From Candidatus Nanosynbacter sp. TM7-076 (GTDB lineage Bacteria; Patescibacteriota; Saccharimonadia; Saccharimonadales; Saccharimonadaceae): 64,000 nucleotides of DNA. Under the pieces are notes generated by a model that worked only from the letters and a program-made list of their open reading frames with translations, was not told the DNA's origin and did not search any database. The stretch lies in contig NZ_JAJQJS010000001.1 of NCBI RefSeq assembly GCF_022828325.1, forward strand, positions 1 through 64,000, read 5' to 3'. Positions 60,438-64,000 of the stretch are shown here, one piece after another (position 1 is the first letter of the stretch; the number at the start of each line of letters is the position of its first letter). The translations under genes and the position numbers were made by a program.

Positions 60438-61357
60438 GCTTCTGTGTCGCTATGAAATCGGTCGTGAATATCTTTCAGATGCTGGTCGGTAACGTGCGTA
60501 TATACCTGTGTTGTTGATATATTGCTATGTCCCAGCATTGATTGGACTGAACGCAAGTCTGCACCGTTCATAAGTAGGTCGGTGGCAAAGCTATGGCGCA
60601 TGGTGTGTGGGCTTACATGTTTTGTGATACCAGCCAATCTAGCATATTGACCAATCATTCTCTGAATGCTGCGCGCGCTTAACCTACGGTAGTCTCCGGA
60701 GGTGTTGGGAGTTGCGCGGCGTTTGCTATAGCTTAAAAATAGAGCGGGTAGATTATCTGTTCTAGCTTCCAGGTATGCCGATATGTGTTCGGCGGCACTT
60801 TTTGAAATAAAAACAGGGCGATCCTTTTGTCCTTTTCCTCGCACCATAAATTCGCGCCTCTTTAGGTTTATGTGATCGCGGTTTAAATTGACCAATTCTG
60901 AAACACGTAGTCCGCTGGAAAATAGCAATTCAACGATTGCTCGATCTCTCAGTCCAGATTCTGTATCGGTTGGTATTTGATCAATCATGCGTAAAACCTC
61001 GTCATATTGTAAAAAAGTCACTTGTTTACGGACTACTTTGGGTAATATAATTCTGTCGGCCGCTAGACTTTTGATATTACGACGAGAAAGGTAGGTCAGT
61101 AGACCTCGCAATGCAATAAGATGATAACTTTGGGTAATTAAAGACAGCCCTTCGCCAGTGTTGTCATTTTTATAACGGTTTAACCAGAGGCGATACTGAC
61201 GTATTAGCTCTGATGTAATTTTATCAACATTTATATCGCCAGCAAAATCGATAAATCTCTCCAGGTATAGTTGATAATTTATGATGGTTTTTTGACTGCG
61301 TCCACCTTCAACCTCTAGGTGTTCTAAGAAATCAGTTAAAGCTTCTGACATAAACAT
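60434..61357 (-). CDS. xerD: Tyrosine recombinase XerC/XerD-like
   Basis: 307 aa. SAM-like N-terminal domain (EALTDFLEHLEVEGGRSQKT, split at residue 4), catalytic domain with Arg in FSSGLRVSELVNL, Lys region, HTMRHSFATDLL (His-x-x-Arg) and LGHSNISTTQVYTHV with the Tyr nucleophile. Full set of catalytic residues, and no mobile element around it, so a housekeeping dimer-resolution role with FtsK is likely; XerC, XerD or a single XerH-like cannot be told. ATG 61357 follows a TAGAAT by 7 nt; ATG 61351 is also possible. Confidence 0.9.
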   Translation of the reverse strand: MFMSEALTDFLEHLEVEGGRSQKTIINYQLYLERFIDFAGDINVDKITSELIRQYRLWLNRYKNDNTGEGLSLITQSYHLIALRGLLTYLSRRNIKSLAADRIILPKVVRKQVTFLQYDEVLRMIDQIPTDTESGLRDRAIVELLFSSGLRVSELVNLNRDHINLKRREFMVRGKGQKDRPVFISKSAAEHISAYLEARTDNLPALFLSYSKRRATPNTSGDYRRLSARSIQRMIGQYARLAGITKHVSPHTMRHSFATDLLMNGADLRSVQSMLGHSNISTTQVYTHVTDQHLKDIHDRFHSDTEA

Positions 61358-61364
61358 AATATTT

Positions 61365-61370
61365 ATTCTA
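61365..61370 (-). promoter_or_regulatory. -10 element of the Xer gene
   Basis: TAGAAT on the minus strand, 7 nt before ATG 61357. Confidence 0.5.
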
Positions 61371-61443
61371 TCGCTAATGAATATGTTTATCAAATTATTT
61401 ATTTCTGTTACTATATTAGAAAATAATAAGCAGAGGAGTATCT

Positions 61444-61968
61444 ATGGCAGAAAGCGAAAAAAACTACTGTGGCGTTGAGAGGACACTAATCGTCTTTAAG
61501 CCTGACGCAGTTCAACGAGGTATCGTTGGGGAAATTTTACAACGTTTTGAGCGAGTTGGACTAAAAATAGTTGGTGTAAAAATGACATCACCATCCAGAG
61601 ACCATTACTATGCTCATTACGAGGACATCGGTAAATTGGCTACTCGTCGAGGCGAGGATACTTTGAATATAACACTAGATATGATGATGGATGGTCCAGT
61701 TATAGCAATGGTACTAGAGGGCGTCGAAGCTGTTGCTGTTGTTAGGAAGATTGTTGGTCCAACAGAACCTAAGTCGGCTGATATGGGAACAATTCGCGGT
61801 GATTACTCACACATTAGTTTTGGCTATGCAGATGAGTGTCAAAAGGGAGTTCCAAATTTGATTCACGCATCTGGTGATTCAGATGAGGCCGTTCGTGAGA
61901 TCGAGCACTGGTTCAAGCCGGAAGAATTGGTAAATTATCACACATTAAGTGAAAAGTTTACTCGCTAA
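61444..61968 (+). CDS. ndk: Nucleoside diphosphate kinase
   Basis: 174 aa; balances NTP and dNTP pools. ERTLIVFKPDAVQRGIVGEIL (split at residue 15-30), GPVIAMVLEGVEAV, and the phospho-His in PNLIHASGDSDEAVREI. About 30 residues longer than the E. coli enzyme, with an insert before the catalytic His (YSHISFGYADECQKG) and a longer middle. AGAGGAG ribosome site. Confidence 0.96.
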   Translation: MAESEKNYCGVERTLIVFKPDAVQRGIVGEILQRFERVGLKIVGVKMTSPSRDHYYAHYEDIGKLATRRGEDTLNITLDMMMDGPVIAMVLEGVEAVAVVRKIVGPTEPKSADMGTIRGDYSHISFGYADECQKGVPNLIHASGDSDEAVREIEHWFKPEELVNYHTLSEKFTR

Positions 61969-61995
61969 GCTAGTCTTTCCTGAGAGTTACCGTGG

Positions 61996-62001
61996 TATAA
62001 T
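61996..62001 (+). promoter_or_regulatory. -10 element of tRNA-Arg
   Basis: TATAAT 8 nt upstream of the tRNA. Confidence 0.65.
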
Positions 62002-62009
62002 GGTTGTAT

Positions 62010-62086
62010 GCCTCGGTAGCTCAACTGGATAGAGCAGATCCGTCCTAAGGATAAGGTTGTAGGTTCGACTCCTGCCCGGGGTACCA
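62010..62086 (+). tRNA. tRNA-Arg (CCT)
   Basis: 77 nt including encoded CCA (62084-62086). Acceptor GCCTCGG (62010-62016) pairs with CCGGGGT (62076-62082) with two G-U. Anticodon loop GTCCTAA gives CCT (Arg, AGG codons). The next gene starts 5 nt after the CCA. Confidence 0.93.
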
Positions 62087-62091
62087 AATAT

Positions 62092-62622
62092 ATGACAGAG
62101 CAAATTAAAGATAAGCAATTTGATGGGCAGCGTGACGGAGAGCAACTGTTGTTTGTGTTTCGTCGTCACATAATTGCTATGAGAAAAGGATTTTATCTGC
62201 TTCTAGGATCAATGACGCTTGGTTCATTGCCTTTTTTAATTTGGCAAGATAACTTGAACCTTTTATGGGTGTTTGTCGGCGGATTTATTTTTGGTCTAAT
62301 GCTATTTTTCTATCATTTTTTGATGTGGTTTTACACTTACTATATTGTTACCGATCAGAGGATTCGTCAGATTACTCAACATGGATTTTTTGGCAAAGAC
62401 GTCATTGAGTTGAAATTATCAAAAATTCAGAACATTAGTTATAGCATTCCGGGGTTTAGTGGAGAAATGTTTAAATTCGGAACAATAGTTATTCAAACTT
62501 TTGTTGGAGATCTTGTTATAAAAAACGTAGAACATCCAGATAAGATCTATAATAAATTACAAGACGCAGTGGAAATTTCGACAAAGAAGGAGGATATCAA
62601 TGAAGAATCTATTGAACCGTAA
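62092..62622 (+). CDS. Membrane protein with bacterial PH domain
   Basis: 176 aa. Two membrane helices (about 28-48 and 54-84: FYLLLGSMTLGSLPFLIW and VGGFIFGLMLFFYHFLMW), followed by a bPH2/YdbS-like domain (TDQRIRQITQHGFFGKDVIE, split at 90). Role unknown. ATG lies only 5 nt after the tRNA-Arg CCA and has no ribosome site: processing of the tRNA would leave a leaderless mRNA. Overlaps the next gene by 23 nt. Confidence 0.85.
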   Translation: MTEQIKDKQFDGQRDGEQLLFVFRRHIIAMRKGFYLLLGSMTLGSLPFLIWQDNLNLLWVFVGGFIFGLMLFFYHFLMWFYTYYIVTDQRIRQITQHGFFGKDVIELKLSKIQNISYSIPGFSGEMFKFGTIVIQTFVGDLVIKNVEHPDKIYNKLQDAVEISTKKEDINEESIEP

Positions 62623-63598
62623 AGATAAAAAACAACCAAAGGAGCTACCTAAGAGGATTACAAACGATACAGTAGCTCAGCACCGCGAGAAGGTTTTGGC
62701 AGCTGGTCGTAAGCATAAATATCCCATCCAATACACTAAACGTCGATTGGTATGGATAACGATGCTTGTTAGTGTTGTTATTCTGATTGTTTTTGTTGTC
62801 CTTGGTTGGGCGCAGTTATATGTCTGGAAAGATACAAGTGATATCGCATATAGGATAACTAAGATTTTACCTCTTCCTGTGGCTAATATTGATGGAGAAA
62901 ATGCCGAATATAGCGATTATTTATTGTATCATCGCAGCTCATTAGCGGTATTACAATCTCAAGGTCAGGCAGACCAAAAAGATAAAGTTAAGTTCTATCA
63001 AAATCAGTCCATAGACAAGGCGTTAGAGGTGGCATATGCCAAAAAACTTGCGAGAGAAAATAATATTACTGTTGATGATAAAAAGGTTCAAGATCTTATC
63101 AAAAAACAGCAGGAATCTAGCAAGCTATCGCAGTCCGCTTATGAGTCTGTAGTGAAAGACAATCTTCACTGGTCAATGGAGGAACTAAAAACTGCTATGA
63201 AATATACTCTGTTAAAGCAAGAAGTATCTTTTAAGATTGATAAAACAGCTAATAACCTAGTGTCTGATATTAAGAAGAGACTGCAAGAGGGCAAATCCTT
63301 AAAGGATATTGCTACGGAAATGGGTGACAAAGTGCAGTCGGTATTTGATCTATCTGTCTCTACGGATAATTCTGACGGAGGTCTAACGAAAGCGGCTATG
63401 TCATTAACAAAGGGTAAAATCTCGGGTCCTATAAAGACTCTTTCGGGTGACGGATATTATTTTGTGATGCTTAATAACATTGAAGGTAACACCGTAAATT
63501 ACTCTTATGTAAAAGTTCCGTTGACTGAATTTAATAGCCAGTTTAACTACTTAAAAAATAACAATAAAGTAAAATATTTCATTTCTATCGATAAATAA
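62600..63598 (+). CDS. Membrane-anchored SurA/PrsA-like foldase
   Basis: 332 aa. Basic cytoplasmic N-terminus, one membrane helix (WITMLVSVVILIVFVVLGWA, about 51-70), a SurA-N-like helical chaperone domain (about 100-215) and a parvulin-like domain (about 215-320; SLTKGKISGPIKTLSGDGYYFVML, split at residue 270). The parvulin part is short, so isomerase activity is uncertain. It would fold exported proteins such as pilins and surface proteins. AAGGAGG ribosome site. Confidence 0.88.
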   Translation: MKNLLNRKDKKQPKELPKRITNDTVAQHREKVLAAGRKHKYPIQYTKRRLVWITMLVSVVILIVFVVLGWAQLYVWKDTSDIAYRITKILPLPVANIDGENAEYSDYLLYHRSSLAVLQSQGQADQKDKVKFYQNQSIDKALEVAYAKKLARENNITVDDKKVQDLIKKQQESSKLSQSAYESVVKDNLHWSMEELKTAMKYTLLKQEVSFKIDKTANNLVSDIKKRLQEGKSLKDIATEMGDKVQSVFDLSVSTDNSDGGLTKAAMSLTKGKISGPIKTLSGDGYYFVMLNNIEGNTVNYSYVKVPLTEFNSQFNYLKNNNKVKYFISIDK

Positions 63599-63630
63599 TC
63601 GATCTAGTTTGAAAAAACTCCTATTTTTGC

Positions 63631-63636
63631 TATAAT
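63631..63636 (+). promoter_or_regulatory. -10 element of tRNA-Thr
   Basis: TATAAT 14 nt upstream of the tRNA. Confidence 0.6.
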
Positions 63637-63650
63637 TTCCTAAGGAGTTT

Positions 63651-63726
63651 GCCGTTGTAGCTCAGTTGGTAGAGCAGCTCATTCGTAACGAGCAGGTCGC
63701 TGGTTCAAGCCCAGTCAACGGCTCCA
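63651..63726 (+). tRNA. tRNA-Thr (CGT)
   Basis: 76 nt including CCA (63724-63726). Acceptor GCCGTTG pairs with CAACGGC at the 3' side; anticodon loop TTCGTAA gives CGT (Thr, ACG). T arm CTGG-TTCAAGC-CCAG. The next ATG is 4 nt after the CCA. Confidence 0.95.
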
Positions 63727-63730
63727 TTTT

Positions 63731-64000
63731 ATGAAAGATACTGTAAAGAAATCGATAAAAATTGTTTTTAGCGACAGGACTGTGGCAACTCTTTTGATAG
63801 TTAACGTTGTTGTGGCTATTGTTGTATCTATATTTTTAGGATCATCAATAAAGCATAGCGAGGCTCAGGTTATTACGCGCTACACTACGTATGGTGATGC
63901 GAATTTTTATAGGAGTCACTGGTCTAGTTTATTTAGTTATTTTGTTTTGGCGTTTATGATAGTTTTTGGTCACTCCGCACTAAGTGTCAAGTTAATTTCA
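63731..64000 (+). CDS. Membrane protein, N-terminal part
   Basis: 90 codons without a stop to the window edge. Starts MKDTVKKSIKIVFSDRT, then a membrane helix (ATLLIVNVVVAIVVSIFLG, about 19-37), a polar loop, and a second helix (LFSYFVLAFMIVFGHSALS, about 70-88). No family recognised. The ATG follows tRNA-Thr by 4 nt with no ribosome site, as at 62092. Confidence 0.7.
   Translation, partial: MKDTVKKSIKIVFSDRTVATLLIVNVVVAIVVSIFLGSSIKHSEAQVITRYTTYGDANFYRSHWSSLFSYFVLAFMIVFGHSALSVKLIS

Noticed and set aside
60434..61357. Integrase of a mobile element or integron
   Set aside because: No attachment site, direct repeats, tRNA junction or cargo; the features fit a housekeeping Xer enzyme alongside FtsK.

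Overview
The window looks like a compact, moderately A+T-rich piece of a Candidatus Saccharibacteria (TM7 / Patescibacteria) chromosome, probably a small host-associated member. This is an inference from the gene set and protein style: a complete type IV pilus locus without outer-membrane secretin genes, a sortase, a short RpoD, short TruB, DnaG and UDG proteins that have lost metal ligands, very short intergenic gaps, and TGA used as a stop. No rRNA, insertion sequence, prophage or CRISPR array is visible.

Layout. 1-2.9 kb: partial ABC ATPase (-), tRNA-Ser, a lone cyanophycin-synthetase-like ATP-grasp enzyme, folC (-). 3-7.2 kb: ribonucleotide reductase region (nrdA, nrdB, a flavin split-barrel gene, and a 59-codon ORF ending in a CxxC), with two similar NrdR-box pairs. 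7.2-16.9 kb: acyltransferase-like protein, a 52-aa protein, argS, mscL, pyrH (-), a DEAH-type helicase, a CCA-enzyme-like nucleotidyltransferase, orn, a YjbR-family gene, and decayed fragments of mscL and orn. 16.9-31.9 kb: replication, repair, transcription and translation genes (dnaG, rpoD, polA, mutM, holA, rpsT, truB, rpsO, pnp) plus a sortase. 32-45.9 kb: two modular Pro/Gln-rich membrane proteins, a family-4-type UDG, an Rrf2-YhgE pair, RNase J, FtsK, the rpsF-ssb-rpsR operon, efp, tlyA and ychF (-). 46-60.4 kb: type IV pilus cluster headed by a 991-aa surface protein and ending with minor pilins. 60.4-64 kb: a Xer recombinase (-), ndk, tRNA-Arg, a PH-domain membrane protein, a parvulin-type foldase, tRNA-Thr and a truncated membrane protein.

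How it works together. The strongest novel candidate is the ribonucleotide reductase. NrdA keeps its active-site residues but has no cysteine in its C-terminal tail. A separate 59-aa protein behind its own NrdR-box pair ends in Cys-Asp-Gly-Cys-Glu, like the missing redox tail. NrdB has the Glu and Phe substitutions typical of the Mn/Fe (class Ic) type. A second theme is gene expression: more than twenty genes place a TATAAT-like -10 element only 6-11 nt before the start codon, which implies leaderless mRNAs, and two tRNA genes end 4-5 nt before a start codon. A third theme is lost metal ligands (DnaG zinc finger, UDG iron-sulfur cluster, PilB tetracysteine site). The pilus locus and surface proteins fit an episymbiont that attaches to a host cell and takes up DNA.
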